Position numbers and translations under genes: made by a program. A stretch of 64,000 nt of DNA from Dehalococcoidales bacterium (lineage in GTDB: Bacteria > Chloroflexota > Dehalococcoidia > Dehalococcoidales > UBA5627). The stretch covers positions 44,414 through 108,413 of the forward strand of contig JAQTUQ010000001.1 in NCBI GenBank assembly GCA_028707255.1. The letters run 5' to 3'. Numbering within the stretch: position 1 is the stretch's first letter; each line of letters opens with the position of its first letter. Shown here in pieces: positions 1 through 8,829 of the stretch. A model generated the notes under the pieces. It saw only the letters and a list, made by a program, of their open reading frames with translations, was not told the origin of the DNA and did not search any database.

Positions 1-2851
1 TACCGACCGTAACGTTGGGAATGGGCAGGGTTAAACCGAGGCTCACCCGGGTGGGAGTAATATCCAGATTCATCCCGGAGCCCAGTTTTTCCATAAAGTT
101 TTTCAGCGGATTGACGAATTCCAGCTGCCCTGCAAATTCGGTTTCATCGATATCGACATCCACATCGGGCTTCTTGCCGGTTTTTGCCGTAAACACTATT
201 TTTGAAAAATGGAACCTCAGGAAAAGGTAGCTTCCCGTTCCGATCATATTAATCCAGAAATTACGCAGGTCGCCGGTGATATCATACGTTGGTTCTGCCG
301 GCGGGTCGATAGGAGTAACAAAGATACCTTTTACCTCCAGGCGGGTTGAGCCGGAAGGCTCGAAGATATGCAGCGGGTCGCCCTTGACGTCCGGATACCA
401 GTCCAGGCGCGTTTCCACCGCCTGTGGAGGAAGACTGTTGTTTCCCCCGGGATAAACAACGTTGTTTGTAATGCGGGGAGTCTTACGTCCGTCACCGAGA
501 TTGGCAGCCTGAATTATTTCCGCCAGTAATATTCCGCCCAGTATCTTGGCGCCGTTGAAAAATTGATTCGGGTCGAAATCGGTGGGGATGGTATCTATCG
601 GCCCGGCTACTACTCCCTTATTGCGTGAAAGTCCGCTGATCTGCATATTGGGGGTAACTAACGCTCCGGACTTATCACCCGACCCGTCGAAACTCAAATC
701 GACCTTTGCCTTCAGTTTTGCCCAGATATAAGCCGGGTTGGCAGTCGCTTGAAAGCCGTTGGCCAGGTATTGCGGATGCAGCTCGATTACCACCGGGTCT
801 GACAGGGCTTTTCCCGATGCCTGTTCCGCGCCCGGCAGGCGCACTTCGGCTTCCTGCCAGGTGGGGAAGAAGCGCGGCTGGTCATCCGGCAAGCTGACAC
901 TGGATGGAACCGGCAGGGTTGCGCCCAGGGTTATCGTTTTCACCTCTGCGCTGGTATCACCATGTTTTCCGTCAGGGATTCCCTCCTTAATGGAGCTTGG
1001 TGCAAAGGCTACCTTTTGCCCCTGCAGAGACCTCTGCCGCCTGTTTTCATTGGCTGTAGAGCTGTTATAGGCATTAACGGCAGGCTGCAGGAACACACTC
1101 ACATCCTCCGGCTGCTGCAGGGTGGAAGATATGAAAGCCAGCGGGCTGGTGAATTCCGATATCTGACCATCGCTGTCTGTTGCTACCATGTGGAAAAGGT
1201 AGTCCTTGCCGGCTACCCTGGGCCAGAAAGCTTTTTGTCCCTGCCCCACCAGGTCATAGGCTTCCCCTGTCATGGTGGGGTCATCCAGTGATGGCGTAAC
1301 CAGAGTGGTTATGCGTACACTGTTAAAAGGCCATTGCCGCCCCTGGTTTGGTTGTGAAGCGTGGGCGGGATATGTTTTTAACGGCTGTCTTACAACGATA
1401 AAAAAACGCTGGCGCAGGTAGGCAGCCGTATTGCCTGTCAGGCTACTTCCGGCCGGTACCGGTTGTACTTTGCGTTCCGTAACCTTTACCAAAGTGGCGC
1501 CGTGCCCTGTAGGGAATAAAAATCCCTTATAAACCACACGTACGTAGCTGTCGCGCGCCATGGCAGCTAAATGCCGCCATTCGACAATATCGAGGTCCTC
1601 CCCGGCCGGCGCATTCGGCCAGAGGCCGCGGGTATTCATCCATGCACCCAGGCTGCTTAACATGAAGCGCTCCACTTTCACAGGCGCCGGATTATAGTAT
1701 TGAGAGCTGCTCGCCATTGTCATATTGTAATCCGAAGTCAGCCTCACCAGCTGCCAGCGGTCGTTATTGGTAAGCGACATTCTGAACGGGTTCATATCGT
1801 TGGCATTAGGGGTCACCTCGCGGTCAAAACCGGGTGTCCAGATAGCGCGCAGGGTGCGGTAGAACGTCTCTTTTTCATCCACTATCCACTGCGGAGTACT
1901 ACCCGTACTCTGTGTTCTTACACCCATTCGGGTATGCCAGAGCTCGGTGCGATTATTGTGTGTAACAGGGCTTCCTGAGTGAGCCCAGCCGGCATGGCTG
2001 TTCGGCGATACTATCAACTGCCAGGGAACCTCCAGGGCAGTCTCCCACCACTTGGGTTCTGTGGGCATCTTTCCATAATCCGGTTCATCTGCCGGCAGAG
2101 CTGTCGGAGCGACGCTCAGTTCATATTTCTGCCAGGCAAGCAGTTCATCCAGCGTAAAGGGAATCGGCGCTGAACCGGGAGGAATCCTGAAAACCAGCCT
2201 GCTTCCCCCGGATAATCTGGCGGCTACCGAACCGGGCTGCGCTGGGGTTTCCGAACCTCCGGGTGGGTTGGGGGCATTGGAGGGGTCTTCCGTATCATCG
2301 CTGAATTCCTCTGCCGTTTCAAGAAAAGCCTGCTCCGCGATATTTTGCGGCAGGAAGTCATTCCCATGAGCGAAATTAACTACAATGTAAGCATCTTTGG
2401 TAGTAGACGCCCGTTCCAGATTGGATCCATTCAAATTCAGATGATAAAAATCGAACCTTAACATCAGCATATCCTGCTTGCGTAAAACGGAAGCGCTGAA
2501 ACTGGGATTTGCCGTTGTCGTAGTATCTTCCTTCCCTGTACAGGACTCCAGCGGATTTTTGCAGGTAGTAATGGCTGTTTCGGGAATAACACTGTTTATA
2601 AACAGCACCGAACCGCCGATGGCGGCCAGTTTCAGAAGGGTTCTCCTTGTAATAGGATTGTCGCCGAGCGCATCCGACATTTCCAGGAGCTGTTGTATAG
2701 CTGTCGCTTCTTCCGGAGGAGGTAAATCCGTTTTAGACGAAGAAGTAATGTCGTTCTCTTTATAGCGGCTTCTCTTCGTTTTTGTATTATCCGCGGGTTT
2801 ATAGTTTGAGGAGGGTTTATCACTTTGAGAGTCTGGATTATTTTCTTTCAT
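1..2851 (-). CDS. Large putative Tat-exported protein, C-terminus beyond window
   Basis: Not in the ORF track because it has no stop inside the window. Reading the minus strand from ATG at 2851 (AGGAGGT six bases upstream) gives about 950 codons with no stop to base 1; I checked the frame at both ends and twice in the middle. Residues 1-65 are hydrophilic and Ser/Lys/Asp rich. They are followed by ITRRTLLKLAAIGGSVLF (about 67-84), a twin-arginine motif with a hydrophobic core. The rest looks like a soluble, beta-rich extracytoplasmic protein, with segments such as GWAHSGSPV and RTELWHTRMG. I do not recognise the family. Export by the tatABC cluster at 11-13.6 kb is inferred. Confidence 0.85.
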   Translation of the reverse strand, partial: MKENNPDSQSDKPSSNYKPADNTKTKRSRYKENDITSSSKTDLPPPEEATAIQQLLEMSDALGDNPITRRTLLKLAAIGGSVLFINSVIPETAITTCKNPLESCTGKEDTTTTANPSFSASVLRKQDMLMLRFDFYHLNLNGSNLERASTTKDAYIVVNFAHGNDFLPQNIAEQAFLETAEEFSDDTEDPSNAPNPPGGSETPAQPGSVAARLSGGSRLVFRIPPGSAPIPFTLDELLAWQKYELSVAPTALPADEPDYGKMPTEPKWWETALEVPWQLIVSPNSHAGWAHSGSPVTHNNRTELWHTRMGVRTQSTGSTPQWIVDEKETFYRTLRAIWTPGFDREVTPNANDMNPFRMSLTNNDRWQLVRLTSDYNMTMASSSQYYNPAPVKVERFMLSSLGAWMNTRGLWPNAPAGEDLDIVEWRHLAAMARDSYVRVVYKGFLFPTGHGATLVKVTERKVQPVPAGSSLTGNTAAYLRQRFFIVVRQPLKTYPAHASQPNQGRQWPFNSVRITTLVTPSLDDPTMTGEAYDLVGQGQKAFWPRVAGKDYLFHMVATDSDGQISEFTSPLAFISSTLQQPEDVSVFLQPAVNAYNSSTANENRRQRSLQGQKVAFAPSSIKEGIPDGKHGDTSAEVKTITLGATLPVPSSVSLPDDQPRFFPTWQEAEVRLPGAEQASGKALSDPVVIELHPQYLANGFQATANPAYIWAKLKAKVDLSFDGSGDKSGALVTPNMQISGLSRNKGVVAGPIDTIPTDFDPNQFFNGAKILGGILLAEIIQAANLGDGRKTPRITNNVVYPGGNNSLPPQAVETRLDWYPDVKGDPLHIFEPSGSTRLEVKGIFVTPIDPPAEPTYDITGDLRNFWINMIGTGSYLFLRFHFSKIVFTAKTGKKPDVDVDIDETEFAGQLEFVNPLKNFMEKLGSGMNLDITPTRVSLGLTLPIPNVTVG

Positions 2852-3322
2852 TGGCAGACCTCCTGATAGTACAAATGGGGTTTTAGTACCTGATTACCAT
2901 ATGAAACAAGCCATAGGAACAAACGCTTTTTCAAAAAAGGAGTGGCAAGATATACGTAGTTGAAAAAACAGCTGCAAGATACAGAGAGGCGTCCGTGTGA
3001 ACGGAGTGCGAAAAATCCATCCGTCATACTCCCTCCTCTGAACCTGATATCGGAACTATACCGGCTCCGTCCGGGAAGACCGATTATAGTCATGAAGGGT
3101 ATTAAATATTATGTATATATATAATATTAGTTAACCGTTATGTTCATGTCAATAGGTATTCAGATAACGATAGTATTGGATTTTATATAATTTTTTGATG
3201 CTATTGCGATTAAGAATCCACGCAGAGAGTTAAAAAACCAATAGTTTTTTCTGTTTTTGCCAAATTATTATTTCCAAATACATTCAAATTAAAAAATATT
3301 CTCTTTTTTCCACGAAAAACTA
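2852..3322. other. AT-rich intergenic region, no gene seen
   Basis: This stretch separates the divergent Tat-substrate gene and the NSS transporter. It is strongly AT rich between about 3100 and 3310, with a run of alternating TA near 3110-3130. The 81-residue minus ORF at 2848-3093 has atypical composition and overlaps the Tat-substrate ribosome-binding site, so I do not call it. Promoters for both flanking genes probably lie here and just to the right. Confidence 0.5.
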
Positions 3323-3351
3323 TTGACACAAGCAGCTAAGTCTACTAGAAT
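3323..3351 (+). promoter_or_regulatory. Sigma-70-type promoter for the NSS transporter
   Basis: TTGACA at 3323-3328, then a 17-base spacer and TAGAAT at 3346-3351: a near-consensus promoter. The predicted transcript has about 170 bases of leader before the transporter ATG at 3528. The leader contains a strong Shine-Dalgarno-like AAAGGAGG near 3449 that is not followed by a start codon at usable distance. Confidence 0.6.
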
Positions 3352-3527
3352 TGCCAGTGGTTTACTTTTATTTTACTCTCGTTATTCTCCGGTCTGGTAA
3401 TCTAGCGATATAAAAGGCGAAAAGAGCTTTATTATAAAATCCAGAACAAAGGAGGTATAAGTAACAGTCGTTTTTTATCTTGTTTTTTGAAAAATCTTAT
3501 TAAAGGAAGGTAGAAAAAGATCAAAAA

Positions 3528-5042
3528 ATGGAAGTAAAAAGAGAAAGATGGGGCAGTAGACCGCTGTTTATTATGGCAGCGATCGGTTCAGCCATAGGGC
3601 TGGGCAATGTTTGGCGCTTTCCCTACATGTCATATGAATTTGGTGGAGGCGCCTTTTTATTTGCCTGGATTGTCGGGCTTGTAATACTGGGTATCCCCTG
3701 GTTAATGATGGAATTCGGTATGGGTAAGTACTTCCAGAAGGGAGCTCCGGGAGTATTTGCAGGCATCGGTAAAAAGTGGGAATGGGTAGGCTGGTGGCCT
3801 GTTTTCGTCGCCTTTTTAATTGTCTCCTATTATACGGTGGTAATGGCCTGGTCTTTAAGATACGCCATCGATTCATTCACTATGGCATGGGGAAAGGGAC
3901 AGGGCGCCGCCGAAAGCACAGGCGGTTATTTCTTTAATAACATTTTACAGATATCGTCAGGGCCTACCGATTTTGGTGCACAGGTATGGCTCACTCTTGC
4001 TTTGTTAGCTGTTATATGGGTAATAATGTTCTTTATAATGTTTAAGGGAGCCAGAGTTATCGGTAAAGTGGTAGTATGGACGGTGGCCATCCCCTGGGCT
4101 TTACTGGTCATTCTTTTCATTCGCGGCATTACCCTTCCCGGCGCAGTCGATGGACTTAACTACTATTTATCGACAGATTTCAGCGTATTAGCCGATGGAG
4201 GCGTATGGTTTGCTGCTTTCAGCCAGGTTGCCTTCTCATTGTCAGTAGGTATGGCCGGTATGTACGCCTATGGTAGCTTCATGGCTAAGAAATCAGATGT
4301 AAACAACAATGCCGCTATCACCACTTTCGCCGATAGTGCCACAGCATTCTTTGCCGGTTTTGCCGTATTCAGCATAGTCGGATTTTTAATGCATGCATTA
4401 TCAGTCTCCGCTACGGATGTTGCCGCTTCGGGTCTGGGTCTGGCATTTATAACATTCCCGGCAGCCATATCTATGATGCCGGCGATGAACGGTTTGATTG
4501 GCGTTATCTTCTTCTTCTGCCTGTTCTTCCTGGGGTTGGATTCGGCTTTCTTCCTGGCACACGGCGGTGTTGCCGCTCCGCTCAGGGACAAACTAGGTTG
4601 GAGCCTGAAAAAATCCACTTTAATTGTCTGTATTGCCGGTTTTCTGCTGGGGCTTCTATTCACCACCCAAGCCGGTTTATACTGGCTGGATATGGTTGAC
4701 AGAGCCGTATCCTTCTACGGACTGCTGATTACCGGTATTATTTCCTGTATTCTTGTAGGCTGGGTTTTCGGAGCCAGGAAACTCAGGGAATATCTCAATG
4801 CCACTTCGGATTTCAAATTCGGCGCCTGGTGGGATTGGGTAATCAAGCTGGTAATTCCGATTGCAATGGCATTCGTTGTTATCTACGGCGGTTTTATGAC
4901 TGATATTCCCAATGCCTATGGTGACTATCAGGTTGGTCCGTTTAACGGGTCTCATATCTTATGGCTCATACTCGGTATAACTCTCATTTTGAGTTTTGTA
5001 CTCGGCCGTATGAAAACCAAAGAGCCCAAGGAGGGAGAATAA
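3528..5042 (+). CDS. Neurotransmitter:sodium symporter (NSS/SNF) family transporter
   Basis: A 504-residue polytopic membrane protein, the usual length for bacterial NSS proteins, with about 11-12 hydrophobic segments. The first transmembrane segment carries the family signature around GSAIGLGNVWRFPY (residues about 20-33), the unwound Na+/substrate-binding region in LeuT-like proteins. Family knowledge: these are Na+-coupled importers of amino acids or related amines; the substrate cannot be read from sequence. The start follows AAAGGAAGG at a rather long distance. It is followed with a one-base overlap (TAATG) by the small subunit MetS, the arrangement of the MetP/MetS methionine/alanine transporters. 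Confidence 0.92.
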   Translation: MEVKRERWGSRPLFIMAAIGSAIGLGNVWRFPYMSYEFGGGAFLFAWIVGLVILGIPWLMMEFGMGKYFQKGAPGVFAGIGKKWEWVGWWPVFVAFLIVSYYTVVMAWSLRYAIDSFTMAWGKGQGAAESTGGYFFNNILQISSGPTDFGAQVWLTLALLAVIWVIMFFIMFKGARVIGKVVVWTVAIPWALLVILFIRGITLPGAVDGLNYYLSTDFSVLADGGVWFAAFSQVAFSLSVGMAGMYAYGSFMAKKSDVNNNAAITTFADSATAFFAGFAVFSIVGFLMHALSVSATDVAASGLGLAFITFPAAISMMPAMNGLIGVIFFFCLFFLGLDSAFFLAHGGVAAPLRDKLGWSLKKSTLIVCIAGFLLGLLFTTQAGLYWLDMVDRAVSFYGLLITGIISCILVGWVFGARKLREYLNATSDFKFGAWWDWVIKLVIPIAMAFVVIYGGFMTDIPNAYGDYQVGPFNGSHILWLILGITLILSFVLGRMKTKEPKEGE

Positions 5043-5149
5043 TGGATGCTGGTGCAATAATTGCTACGATTGTTGTATGGTTACTTCTCATCGGAGGCCT
5101 CGTTTTTTGTTTTACAAAAATGGGTAGAGGCGGCAGCTGGGAAGACTAG
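5042..5149 (+). CDS. metS: MetS-like small subunit of NSS transporter
   Basis: A 35-residue protein starting MDAGAIIATIVVWLLLIGG, with one transmembrane helix and a short polar tail ending GGSWED. The ORF track shows a longer version from 4961, but that part overlaps the transporter in another frame. The ATG at 5042 shares one base with the transporter stop and follows AAGGAGGGAG, indicating translational coupling. In the MetPS system the small subunit is needed for transport by an NSS permease with an unusual helix count. Assignment rests on size, composition and position. Confidence 0.8.
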   Translation: MDAGAIIATIVVWLLLIGGLVFCFTKMGRGGSWED

Positions 5150-5174
5150 TTTAGCAGTTACAACAAAGTAATTC

Positions 5175-5211
5175 GGAACAGTCCTGCATTTTAGCAGGAC
5201 TGTTCCTTTTT
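5175..5211 (+). terminator. Rho-independent terminator after metPS-like operon
   Basis: A perfect 13-bp stem (GGAACAGTCCTGC / GCAGGACTGTTCC) with a 6-base loop, followed by five T. It ends the NSS-MetS transcript. Confidence 0.9.
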
Positions 5212-5326
5212 GGTAGAAAGATGGCAATCTAGTATAATTGCTGCTGACCGGACGTTCAGTCATAATATATAATTTCAGATGATGATAATATAGAATCAAA
5301 AAAATACATATTTGAGCAGGTAATAA

Positions 5327-6334
5327 ATGACAGAAACAATACTGACATTACTGGGAACAATGCTTCTGGTTTTTATAGCGGCGCTGATTTTTACCAACGC
5401 CATCGAATGGATAGCCAGCCAGTTGCGGCTCGGCTGCTCCTTCGTCGGTTCGATTATTGCTCCGCTTTTTACATCGATACCCGAGATGGTGGTTTTCCTG
5501 GTTGCCATCTTTGCTTTCAGCGAAGGAATGGGGCATGAAATCGGGGTCGGCACCATTTACGGACAGCCGTTTATGGCATCCAGCCTTTCATACGGTCTGG
5601 TCGGAATAGCCATACTGCTGGGGTTGTTGCTTAAAAAGAGGAAAAGCGTGCATATGCACGTGGATAAATCTCTGGCTACTCCCTTTCTTTTCGTTACCAT
5701 ACTTTTTCCGCTGACTCTGGTGCCGACTTTTACCGACAACAAAATTATCAATTATGTCTTTGCCATAATCTTTCTGGGTGCATTCGTTTACTATATTTGG
5801 ACGATGTACAAGAGAAAGAACGCCGAGCAGATAGACGATGCCGAAGCCCCCTATTTTTGCCGTATCATTCCCAAGGCTTCCAAAGGAAGGATGGCTCTAG
5901 CGGTGCTTCAGTTGCTTGTAGCCATCGGGCTTTTATATATCGGCTCGGAAAAAATGGTAGGAACGGTCGAAACCCTTTCGCAGGGGATAGGACTCAGCGC
6001 GCTGGCACTGGCTTTAGTTATCATACCGGCAGCCACCGCCATCCCTGAAACCTCGACCGCCCTGATATGGGGATTCAAGGGCAGGGACACGCTCAGCCTC
6101 GGGTCGCTGGTGGGAGAGAAAATCCTGTATTCTACTTTTTATCCGGCGCTGGCGCTGTTCCTGATTTCGTGGTCGTACGATATCCATATCCTGCTCAGCG
6201 TTATCGCCACAACGGTAATCTCGTTGATGCTTTACCTGTGCATCCGCTTCAATAAACTCAACTGGTATACGCTTTGTTTCGGGCTGGTATTTTTTGTGGC
6301 TTATATAATAGTTATATTCGTATTTAAAATATAG
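5327..6334 (+). CDS. CaCA-family sodium/calcium exchanger-like protein
   Basis: 335 residues with about ten hydrophobic segments. Two inverted alpha-repeats are visible. The first half has an acidic motif APLFTSIPEM (about residues 45-54), and the second has IPAATAIPETSTAL (about 236-249). These match the G-S/T-S-x-P-E-type ion-binding repeats of the Ca2+:cation antiporter superfamily. It is expected to be an integral membrane antiporter exchanging Na+ or H+ for Ca2+ or another cation; the ion is not certain. It stands alone after the metS terminator, with the TIGR04076 protein starting 26 bases downstream. Confidence 0.85.
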   Translation: MTETILTLLGTMLLVFIAALIFTNAIEWIASQLRLGCSFVGSIIAPLFTSIPEMVVFLVAIFAFSEGMGHEIGVGTIYGQPFMASSLSYGLVGIAILLGLLLKKRKSVHMHVDKSLATPFLFVTILFPLTLVPTFTDNKIINYVFAIIFLGAFVYYIWTMYKRKNAEQIDDAEAPYFCRIIPKASKGRMALAVLQLLVAIGLLYIGSEKMVGTVETLSQGIGLSALALALVIIPAATAIPETSTALIWGFKGRDTLSLGSLVGEKILYSTFYPALALFLISWSYDIHILLSVIATTVISLMLYLCIRFNKLNWYTLCFGLVFFVAYIIVIFVFKI

Positions 6335-6360
6335 GATATAATAAATCGGGGAGGTTTGAA

Positions 6361-6624
6361 ATGGATACGATAATAGCAAAAGTAATCTCGCAAAAAGGCA
6401 CCTGCGAAGCCGGACACAGGGTCGGAGACGAATTCGTTATCGGGCAGAGTACAACCGTCTGCATGTGTTCATGGGCTTTTTATACCCTTTTCCCTTTTGC
6501 CGAAGTACTGCAGTTCGGCGGCGGATTCCCATGGGAAAAGGACCCGTCCAAAACGACCGTCGCCTGCCCCGACCCGGATAATCCCGTAGTCTTTCAGCTC
6601 GAAAGGAGAGAAACGGAATACTGA
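6361..6624 (+). CDS. TIGR04076 family small protein
   Basis: 87 residues. The pattern KVISQKGTCEAGHRVGDEF near the N-terminus and a later CMCSWAFYTLFPF match what I remember of the TIGR04076 family, small cytoplasmic Cys-containing proteins of unknown function. A ribosome-binding site (GGGGAGG) precedes the ATG. Its stop overlaps the ATG of the downstream methyltransferase (TGATG), so the two are translated as a pair. Four cysteines (two near the N-terminal third, one C-terminal) could bind a metal, but no function is known. Confidence 0.75.
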   Translation: MDTIIAKVISQKGTCEAGHRVGDEFVIGQSTTVCMCSWAFYTLFPFAEVLQFGGGFPWEKDPSKTTVACPDPDNPVVFQLERRETEY

Positions 6625-7148
6625 TGAAGGCGCATTATGAATCCGAACCTTCGCCATTTTTGGTAGATAATATAAACCTGCTTCCGCGAGGCAGAGCGCT
6701 CGATATCGCTATGGGAAGCGGGCGGAATACGATCTACCTGGCAGAAATGGGATATGATGCCGAGGGAGTAGATGTTTCAGAAGAGGCAGTAAAGACCGCG
6801 CTGGAAAGAGCGAAATCGGCCGGCGTCAAAATTCATGCCCGTGTTACCGACATCGAAGCAGTGAATTATAACATCGAGAAAAACGTTTATGACATTATAA
6901 TCTGCTTCAACTACCTGCACCGTCCGTTGATTCCGCGCATAAAGGACGGACTGAAAAAGGGCGGGATGATAATATACCAAACTTATACCGTCGACCAGGC
7001 GCAGTTCGGCAAACCCTCGAATCCGCATTTCTTACTCGGGCACAATGAATTGCTCGAGATGTTCCGCGACTTCCGCTGTCTGCGTTATTATGAAGGAATC
7101 ACAGATAACAAAAAGGCAGTATCCGCTATAATAGCGCAAAAAGTATAA
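6624..7148 (+). CDS. Class I SAM-dependent methyltransferase (TehB-like)
   Basis: 174 residues. The SAM-binding motif I is visible as ALDIAMGSGRNTIYLA (about residues 29-44), followed by an acidic residue in motif II (EGVDVSEEAV) and the post-motif IICFNYLHR. Length and pattern resemble the tellurite-resistance TehB and thiopurine-methyltransferase-like group. The substrate is unknown. The gene begins inside the stop codon of the TIGR04076 gene, so the two are likely cotranscribed. Confidence 0.85.
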   Translation: MKAHYESEPSPFLVDNINLLPRGRALDIAMGSGRNTIYLAEMGYDAEGVDVSEEAVKTALERAKSAGVKIHARVTDIEAVNYNIEKNVYDIIICFNYLHRPLIPRIKDGLKKGGMIIYQTYTVDQAQFGKPSNPHFLLGHNELLEMFRDFRCLRYYEGITDNKKAVSAIIAQKV

Positions 7149-7172
7149 ATGGGAAGCTTGATTCCCTCTTTC

Positions 7173-7436
7173 TTATAATTCGCTCTCGGCCTCTTCTTCC
7201 ATCTCGTAAAGGCGGGTGTAATAATCGGAGAATTCGTTCAAATGCGCCAGCGCGATTTTTCCGGTTAAAATGGGGTCGTCATCGGTAACATTGGTTTGCG
7301 GGTCTACCAGACCATGTTCCAATTCGACATCCAGTCCCATCCTGAACTGTTCGACATCGAATCTTTTCCAGTCGATGCCGAGTTCCTCGCCGATTTCCCT
7401 GGCTTCTTGAATGGTAAAGTGTTTTTCTACGCTCAT
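7173..7436 (-). CDS. DUF5661 family protein
   Basis: The ORF track starts at 7466, but the ATG at 7436 follows GGGAGG at about nine bases, so I choose it, giving 87 residues. The sequence has TIQEAREIGEELGIDWKRF followed by FRMGLDVELEHG, which I recognise as the conserved core of DUF5661. These small acidic cytoplasmic proteins have no assigned role. The gene is the last of a minus-strand run after cysE and the NIL-domain gene, separated from them by about 90 bases. Confidence 0.7.
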   Translation of the reverse strand: MSVEKHFTIQEAREIGEELGIDWKRFDVEQFRMGLDVELEHGLVDPQTNVTDDDPILTGKIALAHLNEFSDYYTRLYEMEEEAESEL

Positions 7437-7526
7437 AGCATCGTTCCTCCCGTTTTTTACTAACAAGACTATTATAAACGGGTTAAACCACCAATTAAAG
7501 TGATTTAAATCATAATTCCATGCTTT

Positions 7527-7757
7527 TTAACCGGCGGTCTCGACACGGATTCCCCTGGTCATCGCCCAGGCAAGCCCTTCTTCGATTTGCTTTTCTTCCC
7601 CCTCGAGCTCCAGCTTCATTATACCTTCGTTTCCGATAAGGTCGGAGTTATAGATACTGATTTTTAAATCATATTGCTGGTTAATGGTATACAGAACAGG
7701 TTCCAGTAGCATTTCCTCCGGAATGATAAGGATCATTCTCTTTTTTACAATAGCCAT
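7527..7757 (-). CDS. NIL-domain (ACT-like) protein
   Basis: 76 residues with the alternating beta-alpha-beta pattern and hydrophobic composition of the NIL domain, which is found at the C-terminus of methionine ABC-transporter ATPases and in some ferredoxins. It occurs here as a stand-alone domain. It starts one base after the cysE stop codon, so it is almost certainly cotranslated with cysE. Inference: a small ligand-binding or regulatory partner for sulfur amino acid metabolism. Confidence 0.65.
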   Translation of the reverse strand: MAIVKKRMILIIPEEMLLEPVLYTINQQYDLKISIYNSDLIGNEGIMKLELEGEEKQIEEGLAWAMTRGIRVETAG

Positions 7758-7758
7758 T

Positions 7759-8469
7759 TTATCCTTCCTGTTCGAATTCCCTGATAACTTCCCTGATTTT
7801 CTGTTTTAACTCATCGCGGGGTACTTCTATACCGGAGGTAGTTTCGACCTTCTTAAGGCGTTCATCCAGCTTTGCTTGTTCGTTCAACACCAGCCTGATT
7901 ACATCAGCTACCGGGTCGGGCAGATTGCCGTGTTCCAGGTCTAAAAGCGGTTTATGATGTTCATCTACCACCCTGCCCGGAATACCTACCACGGTTGCTC
8001 CGGCGGGAACCGGCTTGATTACAACAGAACCGGAACCGATTTTCGCCCCCTCGCCGACAGTGATGGCACCCAGGACCACCGCGCCGGTTCCGATGACCAC
8101 CTTGTTGCCGATGGTCGGATGGCGTTTGCCTTTGTTGAGACTGGTACCTCCGAGAACGACACCCTGATATATAAGTACGTCTTCTCCGATTTCCGATGTT
8201 TCACCGATAACTACACCCGAACCGTGGTCTATAAAGAAGCGGCGCCCGATGGTTGCCCCGGGATGTATCTCAATGGCGGTGAAGAAACGTGTCCAGTGCG
8301 ACAGCAGGCGGGCAAAAAAACGAAGACGGTGCTTCCACAAAAAATGAGATATGCGATGAGCCCAAACAGCATGCAACCCCGGATAGCACGTCAAAACCTC
8401 AAGCACGCTCCTCGCTGCCGGGTCACCTTTGAAAACCGTTCTTATGTCCTCTGCTATTCGCTTACACAT
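7759..8469 (-). CDS. cysE: Serine O-acetyltransferase
   Basis: 236 residues. It catalyses acetyl-CoA + L-serine to O-acetylserine, the first step of cysteine biosynthesis. The N-terminal helical part (about 1-65) precedes a left-handed beta-helix made of hexapeptide repeats, with [20 protein letters not shown], the region carrying the catalytic His/Asp. The C-terminal extension (about 190-236) is charged and probably helical. It heads the cysE-NIL-DUF5661 run on the minus strand. This is the short, EpsC-type SAT common in anaerobes. Confidence 0.93.
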   Translation of the reverse strand: MCKRIAEDIRTVFKGDPAARSVLEVLTCYPGLHAVWAHRISHFLWKHRLRFFARLLSHWTRFFTAIEIHPGATIGRRFFIDHGSGVVIGETSEIGEDVLIYQGVVLGGTSLNKGKRHPTIGNKVVIGTGAVVLGAITVGEGAKIGSGSVVIKPVPAGATVVGIPGRVVDEHHKPLLDLEHGNLPDPVADVIRLVLNEQAKLDERLKKVETTSGIEVPRDELKQKIREVIREFEQEG

Positions 8470-8485
8470 TTACTAGATTATACTC

Positions 8486-8809
8486 TTATAATGTTTCTTT
8501 ACCAACCCAGTCCAGGTAGTCATGACTACCGCCGATGATGGGAAGGGCGATTATTTCAGGAACATCGTTGGAATGAATCTCTTTTACAATCTGAATGATT
8601 TCCTCTAAAAGTGAGGTTCTGGTTTTAATTATCAGCAGGCTTTCGCTTGCCGAATCAATTTTACCCTGCCACCAGTACATCGAATTTACCCCTTCGACGA
8701 TGCTGATGCAGGCCGCCTTTCTCTGTTCCAGTAAAACTTTTGATATGAGGCCGGCTTCCTCACCGGCTTCGGTGGTAATGAAGACAACCATGTATTCGGA
8801 GTTTGGCAT
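8486..8809 (-). CDS. cutA: Divalent-cation tolerance protein CutA
   Basis: 107 residues, normal for CutA1. The characteristic core is present: VVFITTEAGEEAGLISKVLL at the N-terminus, AACISIVEGVNSMYWWQGKI in the middle and EIHSNDVPEIIALPI near the C-terminus. CutA forms trimers of ferredoxin-like fold; its link to copper tolerance is old and the true role is unclear. It lies 16 bases upstream of cysE and 20 bases downstream of nadA on the same strand, so an operon is likely. Confidence 0.93.
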   Translation of the reverse strand: MPNSEYMVVFITTEAGEEAGLISKVLLEQRKAACISIVEGVNSMYWWQGKIDSASESLLIIKTRTSLLEEIIQIVKEIHSNDVPEIIALPIIGGSHDYLDWVGKETL

Positions 8810-8829
8810 TGCAGCCTCCCCTCAGGTTA

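Noticed and set aside
15-2765. Plus-strand ORFs at 15-230, 706-897, 759-1070, 962-1291, 1700-1978, 1979-2173 and 2478-2765
   Set aside because: They are shadows of the long minus-strand Tat-substrate gene; compositions are low-quality and they overlap each other.
2848-3093. 81-residue minus ORF
   Set aside because: No start signal, atypical composition, and it overlaps the ribosome-binding site of the Tat-substrate gene.
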